A DNA stretch of 64,000 bases from Desulfatitalea tepidiphila (GCF_001293685.1 NZ_BCAG01000003.1:2706501-2770500), one strand, 5' to 3'; counted from the first letter of the stretch, positions 9,936-18,256 are shown. Notes: generated from the sequence alone by a model not told the origin. A program made the numbers and translations.

Positions 9936-10085
9936 TAAGTGCACATCCACAAATGGCCAATTGGCCCGATATCGGCGTTGCACGGAAAATTTAATCCTAG
10001 GAATATCGACCATATGCCTGTGGTTAAATTTTCCGCGCGCCTTGATCTCGACCCAATTTGCCTATTTGTGGACGCACACTTGTTG
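9936..10085. repeat. long imperfect inverted repeat upstream of upp
   Basis: Two arms of about 60 bases (roughly 9936-9994 and 10024-10085) are reverse complements with few mismatches. They include a perfect 12-base innermost stretch, CGGAAAATTTAA at 9983-9994 against TTAAATTTTCCG at 10024-10035, and a shared TCCACAAAT block near the outer ends, with a loop of about 29 bases. It begins directly upstream of the upp Shine-Dalgarno. It could be a leader hairpin of upp-uraA or a MITE-like insertion; the sequence does not decide. Confidence 0.7.
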
Positions 10086-10106
10086 AAATAGGCGAAAGTC
10101 ATCGGC

Positions 10107-10126
10107 ATAAGATTGACTGCATCCCA
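10107..10126. repeat. 20-base motif shared with 24523-24542
   Basis: ATAAGATTGACTGCATCCCA recurs with one mismatch (T to C at the eighth base) at 24523-24542. This copy also lies inside a GCATAAG...CTTATGC hairpin. Both copies are intergenic and lie upstream, on the minus strand, of nucleotide- or nucleoside-related genes (upp here, the adenosine-specific kinase there). The role is unknown. Confidence 0.45.
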
Positions 10127-10312
10127 GCCTTATGCAAAATGTTGTATCGTGTCAAGTTTTGATAGCACAATATGTTGTGCAAACACCCATGCTTGCCAAA
10201 GAACCCCGCGCGCTTGCAGGAACCCATCAGCAGTTCTAACTAAACGCGATTCACCCTGAAGGGACGCTCTCCAAAAGTTTTTTGAGAAAAAATTTGCATG
10301 GCAACGGAGAGG

Positions 10313-10498
10313 GCAGGCGTGGATGGAGCAGGAGGCCAGGGCCACATGCGCCAGCGGTCGATAGTGCCGGTTGAATGCAAACGGCGGACAAGCGGCCCAG
10401 ACTGTTTGAGCGCAGCGAGTTTCTGGGCCGCCCGCCGTGCATGTTACCGGCACTTGACCGCTTGGCGTGTGGCATCGGCCACCTATTCTATCCTCGCC
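10313..10498. repeat. large nested palindromic element between upp and glgP
   Basis: The stretch folds back on itself almost along its whole length. From the centre outward the perfect blocks are CGGCCCAGA/TCTGGGCCG (10393-10401 and 10422-10430), ACGGCGG/CCGCCGT (10381-10387 and 10432-10438) and GTGCCGGT/ACCGGCAC (10364-10371 and 10446-10453). Beyond these, GCCACATGCGCCAGCGGTC pairs with a near-complementary arm near 10455-10475, and pairing continues to about 10313 and 10498. The 20-base centre is CTGTTTGAGCGCAGCGAGTT. No start/stop structure or Shine-Dalgarno supports a gene here. It looks like a dispersed palindromic intergenic repeat. Confidence 0.75.
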
Positions 10499-10686
10499 GG
10501 GTTTAATGAATAGCATTCCGGTAGAATCGATGGGAACCCATAAATGGGGTTGATCCCAAATGGATCTTTGTATACGCTAGGACTCGTTTTTCAGCTGCTT
10601 CCGCCGATCGCATCGCCACCATTTTCCCCTGACCGGACCGCAAACGGAACCCTGCTTACGTCACGCAATTGACAGGAAGGAATGTT

Positions 10687-13161
10687 ATGAGTGCCCCCAA
10701 CGCAGTCGTTCAAACCCTTGCACCCTCCGAAGTACGCTCCTTTGACACCCTCAGAACAAGCGTCATGCACCACATCTGTTTCACGTTGGGCAACGACCCG
10801 TCAAAACCCAGTCAATATGCCGCGTTCATGGGATTGGCCTACAGCGTGCGCGATCGTTTGATCGAACGCTGGATCGAAACCCAGCGAGCGCTTTACGACA
10901 CGCTGGCCAAGCGGGTCTATTTTCTCTCGCTCGAATTTTTGCCCGGTCGTTTCTTGAAAAACTACCTGATCAGCCTGCGTATGGAAGAAGAAGCCCGTCA
11001 GACCATGGCCGACATGGGATTCGACCTGGACGAGCTGGAGGAAGAGGAGTGGGACGCGGGTTTGGGCAACGGCGGATTGGGTCGTCTGGCCTCGTGCTAC
11101 ATGGACTCACTGGCCTGCCTCGACCTGCCGGGCTATGGATATGGGATTCGATATGATTACGGCATTTTTCACCAGATCATCGACAACGGCTACCAGCGCG
11201 AACAGTCGGACAACTGGCGGCGTCAGGGCACCCCTTGGGAAATTCAGCGGCGTCATTATCTGTTGCCGGTACGGTTCTACGGCCGCACCGAAACCTACCG
11301 CGACGCGGCGGGTCGCCAGCGTTATCGCTGGGTGGACGGTGAAGTGGTCATGGCCATGGCCTGCGACATCATGGTGCCGGGTTACGGCGACGACCATGTG
11401 ACCAACATGCGGCTGTGGGCGGCCCAATCGAGCCGTGAATTTAACCTGGAAAACTTCAATCAGGGCGATTACATCGGCGCGGTGCAGTCCAAGGTGGTGA
11501 GCGAAAACATCTCAAAGGTACTTTACCCGAGCGACGAAAAAGAGTGGGGCAAGGAGCTGCGGCTCAAACAGCAGTACTTCTTTGTGGCCGCCACGCTGAA
11601 CGATATTCTGCGCCGCTACCGCAAACTGAACCGTTCCTTCGCCGATCTGCCCAATTTTGTCGCCATTCAGCTCAACGACACCCATCCCAGCATCGCGGTT
11701 CCTGAACTCATGCGGCTGCTCATGGACGAAGAGGGATTGGGATGGGACGAGTCGTGGCGGATCTGCGAGCAGACCTTCGCCTATACCAACCACACCGTGC
11801 TGCCCGAGGCGCTTGAAACCTGGCCGGTGGATCTCATGGCCCGGCTGCTGCCGCGCCACATGCAGATCATTTTCGAGATCAACCACCGGTTCCTGGAAAC
11901 GGTGCGCGGGCGCCGTTCGGGCGATGAAGGATTGGCCGCCCGGGTCTCTCTGATCGGTGAAGGCGCCGTGCAGCATGTGCGCATGGCCCATCTGGCCATC
12001 GTCGGAAGTCATACCGTCAATGGCGTAGCCGAGCTGCACAGCCAGATCCTGAAGAAAGAATTGTTCCGCGATTTTCATGCGCTCTATCCCCGGCGTTTCC
12101 GCAATGTCACCAACGGCGTCACACCCCGACGCTGGCTGGCCCAGTGCAATCCCGAACTCTCCTCCCTGATCACCTCGGTCATCGGTCCGGATTGGATCTG
12201 CGATCTGGAACGGCTGGAGGAGCTCGTTCCGTATGCCGAAGACGCCGACTTCCGCCAACGGTGGATGGCCACCAAACAGGCCAATAAAAAGCGATTGGCA
12301 CGTTACATCCTGCGCAAAATCAAACTGGGCGTCGATCCCGACACCCTGTTCGATGTCCAGGTCAAGCGCATCCACGAATACAAACGCCAGCTGCTCAATG
12401 TGCTCCACGTCATCACTCTTTTTAACCGCATCAAAGCCGCCCCTCAGGCGGACGTGGTGCCGCGCACCGTCATCTTCGCCGGAAAGGCGGCACCGGCCTA
12501 CTACCTGGCCAAACTGATCATCAAACTGATCAATTCCGTGGCCAACGTGGTCAACAGCGATCCGGATGTCCACGGCCGGTTGAGGGTGCTCTTTCTGCCC
12601 AACTATTGCGTCTCCCAGGCGGAAAAGATCGTTCCGGCCGTGGACCTTTCCGAGCAGATCTCCACGGCCGGCATGGAAGCCTCGGGCACGAGCAACATGA
12701 AGATGGCGCTGAACGGTGCACTGACCATCGGTACCCTGGATGGGGCCAACATCGAAATCATGGAGGCCGTGGGCCGCGAAAATATCTTCATCTTCGGTCT
12801 GACGGCCGAACAGGTCATGGAGAGGCGTAAGAACGGCAACGATCCGAATGCCTGTGTCCGCGGTGACGATGAATTGCGATCCGCATTGGACACCATCGCG
12901 TCGGGGGTATGCTCCGCCCACGATCCATCATTGTTTGCCCCTATCCTTGGCGCTATCTACGAACGCGGCGACTACTACATGCTGCTTGCCGACTACCGCG
13001 CCTATGTCGAGGCCCAGGAAACGGCCGCCCGGCTGTTTGCCGACAGGGAAGCATGGGCCCGCAGGTCGATTCTCAATACGGCCCGCATGGGACGGTTTTC
13101 AAGCGATCGTGCGGTGATGGAGTATGCCAACCACATCTGGCACGTCCGACGCCTCGTGTAG
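10687..13161 (+). CDS. glgP: glycogen/starch/alpha-glucan phosphorylase
   Basis: An 824-residue GT35 phosphorylase that releases glucose-1-phosphate from glycogen or maltodextrin with inorganic phosphate and a PLP cofactor. The N-terminal domain has VYFLSLEFLPGR and GLGNGGLGRLASC; the PLP-binding region is EASGTSNMKMALNG, with the Schiff-base lysine near residue 671, followed by GTLDGANIE. The length is standard. The ATG at 10687 has GGAAGGA at good spacing; a TTG six codons upstream is less likely. It stands alone, flanked upstream by the palindromic element. A divergent GlgA-like protein is encoded about 11 kb away (24560-26107); no branching enzyme or GlgC is visible. Confidence 0.95.
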   Translation: MSAPNAVVQTLAPSEVRSFDTLRTSVMHHICFTLGNDPSKPSQYAAFMGLAYSVRDRLIERWIETQRALYDTLAKRVYFLSLEFLPGRFLKNYLISLRMEEEARQTMADMGFDLDELEEEEWDAGLGNGGLGRLASCYMDSLACLDLPGYGYGIRYDYGIFHQIIDNGYQREQSDNWRRQGTPWEIQRRHYLLPVRFYGRTETYRDAAGRQRYRWVDGEVVMAMACDIMVPGYGDDHVTNMRLWAAQSSREFNLENFNQGDYIGAVQSKVVSENISKVLYPSDEKEWGKELRLKQQYFFVAATLNDILRRYRKLNRSFADLPNFVAIQLNDTHPSIAVPELMRLLMDEEGLGWDESWRICEQTFAYTNHTVLPEALETWPVDLMARLLPRHMQIIFEINHRFLETVRGRRSGDEGLAARVSLIGEGAVQHVRMAHLAIVGSHTVNGVAELHSQILKKELFRDFHALYPRRFRNVTNGVTPRRWLAQCNPELSSLITSVIGPDWICDLERLEELVPYAEDADFRQRWMATKQANKKRLARYILRKIKLGVDPDTLFDVQVKRIHEYKRQLLNVLHVITLFNRIKAAPQADVVPRTVIFAGKAAPAYYLAKLIIKLINSVANVVNSDPDVHGRLRVLFLPNYCVSQAEKIVPAVDLSEQISTAGMEASGTSNMKMALNGALTIGTLDGANIEIMEAVGRENIFIFGLTAEQVMERRKNGNDPNACVRGDDELRSALDTIASGVCSAHDPSLFAPILGAIYERGDYYMLLADYRAYVEAQETAARLFADREAWARRSILNTARMGRFSSDRAVMEYANHIWHVRRLV

Positions 13162-13252
13162 GGTCGAGGGAAATTCAAATGAAAGAAGGTGAGGCGTCGG
13201 GATCTGCATAGGAGTGCCCATATATCGAGTTGAAAATGAGCAGTTTTACCAA

Positions 13253-13282
13253 TTGCACAAATTGTCACACTTTTGATATATA
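13253..13282 (+). promoter_or_regulatory. putative sigma70-type promoter of the lipoprotein-L,D-transpeptidase operon
   Basis: TTGCAC (13253-13258) is followed after 18 bases by TATATA (13277-13282), or after 17 by ATATAT. It lies in an AT-rich stretch about 125 bases upstream of the lipoprotein start, and no better candidate is seen in this gap. Judged by eye only. Confidence 0.45.
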
Positions 13283-13341
13283 TGCCGCTATCACTGGCGA
13301 ACGTTCCGTTACAGTGCCATTAATCCTAATGGTTTCCGCCT

Positions 13342-13376
13342 CGACCCTGTGCCATGTATCTTCGGTGCCAGGGTCG
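13342..13376 (+). promoter_or_regulatory. leader hairpin just upstream of the lipoprotein ribosome-binding site
   Basis: CGACCCTG (13342-13349) pairs perfectly with CAGGGTCG (13369-13376), leaving a 19-base loop; the AAGGAGG Shine-Dalgarno of the lipoprotein starts about 17 bases later. There is no U-tract, so it is not an intrinsic terminator. It may be an mRNA-stabilising 5' structure, as might be expected for an abundant envelope lipoprotein. Confidence 0.4.
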
Positions 13377-13407
13377 GGTCATCACCAACCCAAAGGAGGA
13401 AAACACC

Positions 13408-13737
13408 ATGAGAGGAACTATGAAGACAAAATCGTTGGTATTCGTCACCCTGCTGGTTGCCGCGTTGATGTTTGCATCGATTCAAGGATGCGCGACCTCA
13501 CCCGCCCAACCGATAGGTGATTTGGAACAAAAAATCGACCAGGCCGTGGCAGATTCCAGCAAGGCGCTGAGCGAAGCCCAGGCGGCCAAGAGCATGGTCG
13601 GCACCGACGCCCAACGGGCCGAGGCAGCGGCCGCCAGAGCTGAAAGGGCTGCCGATCGGGCCGAAGCTGCCGCAGCCCTGGCCGAGGAGATGGCCCAGAA
13701 GGCGGAAGCGATTTTCATGCAAAAAATGAAAAAGTGA
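13408..13737 (+). CDS. Ala-rich outer-membrane lipoprotein, Lpp-like, with C-terminal lysines
   Basis: A 109-residue lipoprotein. Its signal peptide ends in a lipobox-like IQGC with the lipidated Cys at residue 28. The mature part is a continuous Ala/Glu-rich helix with heptad-like repeats (AEAAAARAERAADRAEAAAA) and ends in MKK. This resembles the alanine-zipper of Braun lipoprotein, whose terminal lysine is linked to peptidoglycan by L,D-transpeptidases. The next gene is an L,D-transpeptidase whose GTG start overlaps this stop codon by four bases, which strongly suggests a functional pair. A near-perfect AAGGAGG precedes the ATG. Covalent attachment is inferred, not seen. Confidence 0.8.
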   Translation: MRGTMKTKSLVFVTLLVAALMFASIQGCATSPAQPIGDLEQKIDQAVADSSKALSEAQAAKSMVGTDAQRAEAAAARAERAADRAEAAAALAEEMAQKAEAIFMQKMKK

Positions 13738-14693
13738 AACACTGCCTCGACCGGATAACCTGGCGCCGGGGTGTTCTGGTCATCCTCTGCTGTTTTTGGG
13801 CGGTCCACTGGGGTTATGCCCCGGTGTTCGGCAACTCTACCCAAATGCAGCAGCGGAGTACCTACACCCTGGCACCGGGCAACGCGCTTATCGGCCACCC
13901 GTGGGAGCATGCGATCCAAAAAGGTGAAACCCTGCTGGATGTCGCCCGACTCTATGACCTGGGCTTCAACGAGATCGAACTGCTTCACCCCGACTGGGAC
14001 CCATGGTTGCCGACCGTCGGCGCCCAGGTCATGATTCCCTCCTTCTGGGTCCTGCCCCACGCAGGCCCTGCGGAGATCGTGATCAACGTGGCTGAACTGC
14101 GTCTCTACCGCTTCTCCAAGGATCGCCGGCGGGTGACGACCTTTCCCATCGGCATCGGCGAAAAGGATGCGGTCACCCCCATCGGGAACTTCACCATCAG
14201 CGACAAAAAAGAGAATCCTTCCTGGTCCGTGCCCCCCTCTTTACGGCACAAATATGACGTTCGTTGGTTTCCTCCCGGCCCGGACAATCCCCTGGGCGAC
14301 TTCTGGATGGGACTCAACGGCACCCGCTATGGCATCCACGGCACCGATGTGCCCTGGTCGATCGGCCGGTTGGTGACGCATGGATGTATCCGTCTCTATC
14401 CCGAAGATATTACCGTACTGTTCGACCAGGTGGCGGTCGGCACCCAGGTCAACCTCATCTACCAACCCGTCAAGATCGGACCGCTGAACGATCGCATCTT
14501 CGTCGAAGTTCACCCGGACATCTACGGGCGCATCGGCGACCTGGTGAGCTTCGGGTTCGCCCTGCTGCACGAACGCGGCCTGGTTTACCGCGTCGATGCC
14601 AAAAAGATGTATCGGGCACTGAAACAGCAAAACGGTCTCCCGGCCGACGTCACACGGGATCCCCCCTTGCAGGCGGCCGAAGAAGGCGGTTGA
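13734..14693 (+). CDS. L,D-transpeptidase (YkuD/ErfK family) with a LysM-like N-terminal domain
   Basis: A 319-residue exported enzyme expected to form 3-3 peptidoglycan cross-links or attach lipoproteins to meso-DAP. An N-terminal signal/anchor (about residues 12-32) precedes a LysM-like segment (HAIQKGETLLDVARLYDLG). The YkuD catalytic domain carries IHGTDVP and THGCIRL, with the catalytic Cys at residue 218 and the conserved His in HGC. The GTG start overlaps the lipoprotein stop (GTGA), implying translational coupling. The neighbouring lipoprotein ends in lysines, so an ErfK/YbiS-like lipoprotein-anchoring role is the simplest reading. Confidence 0.9.
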   Translation: MKHCLDRITWRRGVLVILCCFWAVHWGYAPVFGNSTQMQQRSTYTLAPGNALIGHPWEHAIQKGETLLDVARLYDLGFNEIELLHPDWDPWLPTVGAQVMIPSFWVLPHAGPAEIVINVAELRLYRFSKDRRRVTTFPIGIGEKDAVTPIGNFTISDKKENPSWSVPPSLRHKYDVRWFPPGPDNPLGDFWMGLNGTRYGIHGTDVPWSIGRLVTHGCIRLYPEDITVLFDQVAVGTQVNLIYQPVKIGPLNDRIFVEVHPDIYGRIGDLVSFGFALLHERGLVYRVDAKKMYRALKQQNGLPADVTRDPPLQAAEEGG

Positions 14694-14698
14694 TCCCC

Positions 14699-16300
14699 AT
14701 GGCATCTTACCAGCTCCAAATCCTCAAAGCCATGCAGCAGCCGGAATTTTATCCCCACCCCGTCAGCCGCCTCCACCAATGCGAAACGCACATTTCGACG
14801 GTGTTTCTGACAGGATCCTTTGTCTACAAAATCAAAAAGCCGGTCAATCTCGGATTCCTGGACTTCACGACCCTCGAACTTCGGCGTCATTATTGTGAAC
14901 GGGAAGTCATGCTGAACCGGAGACTGTCCCGGGACGTTTATCTCGAAGTCGTTCCCATCACTTCGCAACCGTCCGGTTACCAGTTCCATGGACCGGGACA
15001 TCCGGTCGAATATGCAGTCAAGATGCGGCAGCTTGCCGAGGACGACGTCATGATCGAGAGGCTCAAGCGATCCGCCGTCGCGGACGACGATATCGACGAC
15101 CTCGCGCGACGCCTGGTTTCCTTCTATCGAGAGACCGCGACGGTCGGGAAAAACGGCATAATCGACGAGCGTCCGGACGCGGTGCCGCCCTGGCAGGAGA
15201 ACTTCGACGTGCTTCGACCGTTTGCCGGCCGGTACCTGGACCGAACCGCCTTCGAAACCATCGAAACGGCGACACACCGTTTTTTCAAATCGCGCCGACC
15301 GCTGTTCGAACGTCGGATCGAGAGCGGCAAGATCAAAGATTGCCACGGCGACCTGCGGAGCGATCATATCTACTTCACGCAGGAGGGCATCCAGATCATC
15401 GACTGCATCGAGTTCAACGACCGCTTCCGCTTCCAGGACATCATCAGCGACCTGGCCTTCCTGGCCATGGACCTGGAAGATCAGGGCTTTCCCGAAACAG
15501 CCGACACTATTATCCGTCGGTACGTGGAACATACAGACGATCTGGATGCCCTGCCCGTATTAGATTTTTATCGATGTTATCGTGCCATGGTGCGATGCAA
15601 AGTGAGCTGCCTGCGCATCGAACAACTGGTGCCGGGCTCGCCGGCGCGGGAAGGTTCTCAAACGGCTGCCAAAAAGTATTTGGGCATGGCCCATGGCTAT
15701 GCCGCCGCCTTCCAACGACCGGCCCTGTGGGTGGTGTTCGGTCTGCCGGCAAGCGGCAAAAGCACCTTTGCCGCCGAACTTGGAGAAATTTTCGATATCG
15801 AGATTCTCCGATCGGATGTGATCCGCAAGCAATTATTCCATGCAAACGGCCGGTTGGAGGGCCCCACTGCATTCGGAAAAGGCCTCTACACGCCTGATGC
15901 CACGACGGCCACCTATGACCGCATGCTTTCGATGGCCCATGAGCGGCTCGACTGCCAGGAAAGCGTGATTCTGGATGCCACCTTCGCCAAGGCAGCCTGG
16001 CGCACCGCCGCCTGCGATATCGGCCGGCGGTCGCAAGCAAACACTATCTTCATCGAGTGCAGGGCTTCCGACGCAACCCTTGCCGCCAGGCTCCGCGAGC
16101 GGGAGACGAAACCGTCAGTATCCGATGCCCGCGTTTCCCACATGGGCGAATTCAAAAGCAGCTTCCAGCCTTACACGCCAACCGAGGGGGTTTTTCATCA
16201 GATCGTGGATACTGAAAAACCCCTTCGGCACGCTTTACGACAAACCATTCTCCTGCATGTACTCGGCAGCCGCTTCCAAAGCGTTTCTTCGGCCGGCTAA
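14699..16300 (+). CDS. aminoglycoside phosphotransferase-like / P-loop kinase fusion protein
   Basis: A 533-residue two-domain protein. The N-terminal two thirds resemble an APH-type kinase fold, with a phosphotransferase catalytic loop CHGDLRSDHIYF and the metal-binding IDCIEFND. The C-terminal part has a Walker A, GLPASGKST, near residue 350, and resembles small-molecule (zeta-toxin/YorR-like) P-loop kinases. Such fusions are a recognised bacterial family usually called bifunctional aminoglycoside phosphotransferase/ATP-binding protein, but the true substrate is unknown and a role in resistance should not be assumed. The start was moved to the ATG at 14699, five bases after the transpeptidase stop; the gene is probably the last of that operon. 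Its stop meets the convergent gene at 16297. Confidence 0.85.
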   Translation: MASYQLQILKAMQQPEFYPHPVSRLHQCETHISTVFLTGSFVYKIKKPVNLGFLDFTTLELRRHYCEREVMLNRRLSRDVYLEVVPITSQPSGYQFHGPGHPVEYAVKMRQLAEDDVMIERLKRSAVADDDIDDLARRLVSFYRETATVGKNGIIDERPDAVPPWQENFDVLRPFAGRYLDRTAFETIETATHRFFKSRRPLFERRIESGKIKDCHGDLRSDHIYFTQEGIQIIDCIEFNDRFRFQDIISDLAFLAMDLEDQGFPETADTIIRRYVEHTDDLDALPVLDFYRCYRAMVRCKVSCLRIEQLVPGSPAREGSQTAAKKYLGMAHGYAAAFQRPALWVVFGLPASGKSTFAAELGEIFDIEILRSDVIRKQLFHANGRLEGPTAFGKGLYTPDATTATYDRMLSMAHERLDCQESVILDATFAKAAWRTAACDIGRRSQANTIFIECRASDATLAARLRERETKPSVSDARVSHMGEFKSSFQPYTPTEGVFHQIVDTEKPLRHALRQTILLHVLGSRFQSVSSAG

Positions 16301-16488
16301 ACCCTGGCTTTTCTGAGGGCCAGCCGGCCGACGAGGATGGTGGCGATCACTGCGGGCACGAAGATCTTGAGAAACAGGGCCGGCATGTCGGCTACTCCCC
16401 CCTGGGCACTGAAATAGAGAGCCACGGACAGCTCCACAAGTATAAGCAGGTCGATCCCGATAATCACGATGGTTTTCCTGACGTTCAT
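16297..16488 (-). CDS. small two-helix membrane protein of the TSUP operon
   Basis: A 63-residue protein made almost entirely of two hydrophobic helices (about residues 7-28 and 37-54) with a basic C-terminal end (LALRKARV). A GGAATA Shine-Dalgarno-like sequence precedes the ATG. It is the last gene of a four-gene minus-strand unit (17960, 16871, 16521, 16297) built around a TSUP transporter. Its last four bases overlap the convergent kinase gene. I do not recognise the family; it may be an accessory subunit of the transporter. Confidence 0.65.
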   Translation of the reverse strand: MNVRKTIVIIGIDLLILVELSVALYFSAQGGVADMPALFLKIFVPAVIATILVGRLALRKARV

Positions 16489-16520
16489 GGCGTATTCCTT
16501 TGGTGTATTGCGTCAGCACT

Positions 16521-16856
16521 TTACTTCTTGCGCAGGTCCTGCTTGCTGACATTCATCACTTTGATCGCCTGCCTGATCCCGCCTTCCACCGTATAGGCAA
16601 TCCGTAGTATGTCGCCGGGCTCGGGAGGGATCCCGATCTTGGCCCGGGCGACATGAAATTCGGAAACCCGGCCGGTGGGCGGCCCGTAAGGATGTTCCTT
16701 GGAGATCTCGGGGCTATACTCTTCCAGAAGGATCTGCATACCGGCGGTGTTGAACTCAATGCACTTGCCCTGGGCCACCTCGGCCGCCGACACCGCGCTT
16801 GCCGAAAGCATCAGCAGAGCAATAGACATGATGATGGAAATGCACCTTGTTTTCAT
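16521..16856 (-). CDS. small secreted protein of unknown function in the TSUP operon
   Basis: A 111-residue protein with a clear Sec signal peptide (about residues 1-24, ending ASAVSAA). The mature part is about 85 residues (VAQGKCIEFNTAGMQILLEE...) with one Cys and a predicted beta-rich, OB-fold-like pattern. It lies 14 bases downstream of the TSUP permease gene, so a periplasmic partner of the transporter is plausible. No family is recognised. Confidence 0.7.
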   Translation of the reverse strand: MKTRCISIIMSIALLMLSASAVSAAEVAQGKCIEFNTAGMQILLEEYSPEISKEHPYGPPTGRVSEFHVARAKIGIPPEPGDILRIAYTVEGGIRQAIKVMNVSKQDLRKK

Positions 16857-16870
16857 TTATGCGACCTCCC

Positions 16871-17926
16871 TTATACCGTTCCCTGGCTTTGCTGATGCTG
16901 CAGGCGGCGTTTCGACCGGATCTCTTCCGCGGCACCTTGCCAGAAGATTTTGATGATATAGAGGCAAATGAGCGCTATGGTCGATAAGATCAAGACCGCC
17001 GCCGACACGTTGAACTTGAACTGTTTCAGGATCACCGACAGCATGCAGCACACGACCGCGATTCCGAAGGCCACCCGTATACCGTAACCTTGCGCGTACT
17101 TCGTCGCCACCGTGCCGATCTGCGCGCCAATGGCCGCGCCGGTGAGCATGACAAACACGGCCACGATCTCGATGCGCCCTTTCAATGAATAGGTGAACGC
17201 ACCGTAAAGACCGGAGATCATCACTTCGAACAGGTCCGTGCCCACAGCGATGTGGGTGGGGCAGCCGATCAGGTAGACCAGTGCGGGCATGCGCAGCAAT
17301 CCACCGCCAATGCCCAGGAATCCTGCCAGAATACCGGTTAGAAAGCTCACCCCAACCGGCAGCCAGATCGAACAGGTGAAGCCCGCCACTTTGAAATGGA
17401 CCATGGGAGGTATCTTGATCTGGTGCAGTGCCGTGTACCATGTGATACCCTTGGCGCCGTGTTCGCCGACCTGCCCGGCTTTTCTCTGTTGGGTGGCCTT
17501 GGCGTAATCGTAGAATACCATGGTGGCGATCAGGGCCAGAAATCCCACATAGACCCAGCGAACGATGGCATCCACTCGGCCGAGACGCTCCAGGTACATG
17601 ACGAGCTGGGCACCGGCCTCTATCCCGGCCATGGTTCCGATCAGCATCACCAGGCCCAGCTTGTAGTCCACATTTCCGAATTTGGAATGCCGCAGGGTGG
17701 AGATCATCGATTTGCCGGCGATGTGGGCCATGTCGGTGCCGATGGCAAACGCCATGGGAAAACCGAGAATATTCAGACCGGGTGTGACCATCCAAGCCCC
17801 GCCCATTCCGAAGAACCCCCCGATGGTGCCGACCGAGAAGCCAATGAGCACCAGGCCCGGCCAGAAGATCTGCATGCCGGCAATGGGCATATAAAGATAA
17901 AGCCACGATGAGTTGAGAACGTCCAT
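16871..17926 (-). CDS. TSUP/TauE-SafE family sulfur-anion transporter
   Basis: A 351-residue polytopic membrane protein of the TauE/SafE (TSUP) family, whose members move sulfite, sulfoacetate, sulfate or related anions. Two family repeats are visible: GTIGGFFGMGGAWMVTPGL near residue 40 and GILAGFLGIGGGLLRMPAL in the second half, with about 8-9 hydrophobic segments. The ATG at 17926 has GGAGGAGA upstream and is preferred to a start five codons earlier. In a sulfate reducer, import or export of sulfate or sulfite is a reasonable guess, but the substrate cannot be read from sequence. Confidence 0.88.
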   Translation of the reverse strand: MDVLNSSWLYLYMPIAGMQIFWPGLVLIGFSVGTIGGFFGMGGAWMVTPGLNILGFPMAFAIGTDMAHIAGKSMISTLRHSKFGNVDYKLGLVMLIGTMAGIEAGAQLVMYLERLGRVDAIVRWVYVGFLALIATMVFYDYAKATQQRKAGQVGEHGAKGITWYTALHQIKIPPMVHFKVAGFTCSIWLPVGVSFLTGILAGFLGIGGGLLRMPALVYLIGCPTHIAVGTDLFEVMISGLYGAFTYSLKGRIEIVAVFVMLTGAAIGAQIGTVATKYAQGYGIRVAFGIAVVCCMLSVILKQFKFNVSAAVLILSTIALICLYIIKIFWQGAAEEIRSKRRLQHQQSQGTV

Positions 17927-17959
17927 GAAAGTCTCCTCCATTATTCAGTGAATACTCGT

Positions 17960-18256
17960 TCAGTGCTCGATAATTTTGCGACTGCTGAGGTCCAGACCGG
18001 TCTTGTTGATCAGCCAGTCCATCAAGAATCCAAGAAACGCCCCGAAAAGGGCGGTCAGGACCACGCTCCAGACGGCGAACAACCACAGGTTCGTGTTGTA
18101 AGTGTCTGCAATGTATCGCACAATTGGATTATGAAGCACCCGCGTATCCGCTACTACGACAATTTCCGACGCTTTTTCTCCGCCTGCCCAGGCGGAGGTG
18201 ATGAGAGCGAAAAGCTGTAAGCCGACCGCCCCGGTGATCATGCGCAACCTTTTCAT
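17960..18256 (-). CDS. small membrane protein with signal peptide, first gene of the TSUP operon
   Basis: A 98-residue protein with an N-terminal signal peptide (about residues 1-25, ending TSAWAG), a short periplasmic segment (VVVADTRVLHNPIVRYIADTYN) and one C-terminal transmembrane helix (about 56-80) followed by a basic cytoplasmic tail. It resembles a small family I recall as occurring next to TSUP transporters in Desulfovibrio and relatives (called DVU0150-like); that recollection is unverified. A GGAGGAGGA Shine-Dalgarno precedes the ATG. The divergent gene is a sigma54-type activator. Confidence 0.72.
   Translation of the reverse strand: MKRLRMITGAVGLQLFALITSAWAGGEKASEIVVVADTRVLHNPIVRYIADTYNTNLWLFAVWSVVLTALFGAFLGFLMDWLINKTGLDLSSRKIIEH

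Noticed and set aside
9921-10013. N-terminal extension of upp
   Set aside because: It would cross the inverted repeat and lengthen the protein by about 31 residues beyond the family norm; the TTG at 9920 has an ideal Shine-Dalgarno.
10130-10516. 128-codon minus-strand frame between upp and glgP
   Set aside because: It runs through the large palindrome, has no Shine-Dalgarno and has unnatural Cys/His/Pro-rich composition; the DNA structure explains it better.
11512-12921. 469-codon frame antisense to glgP
   Set aside because: Mirror frame caused by GC-rich third positions of glgP; no family features.
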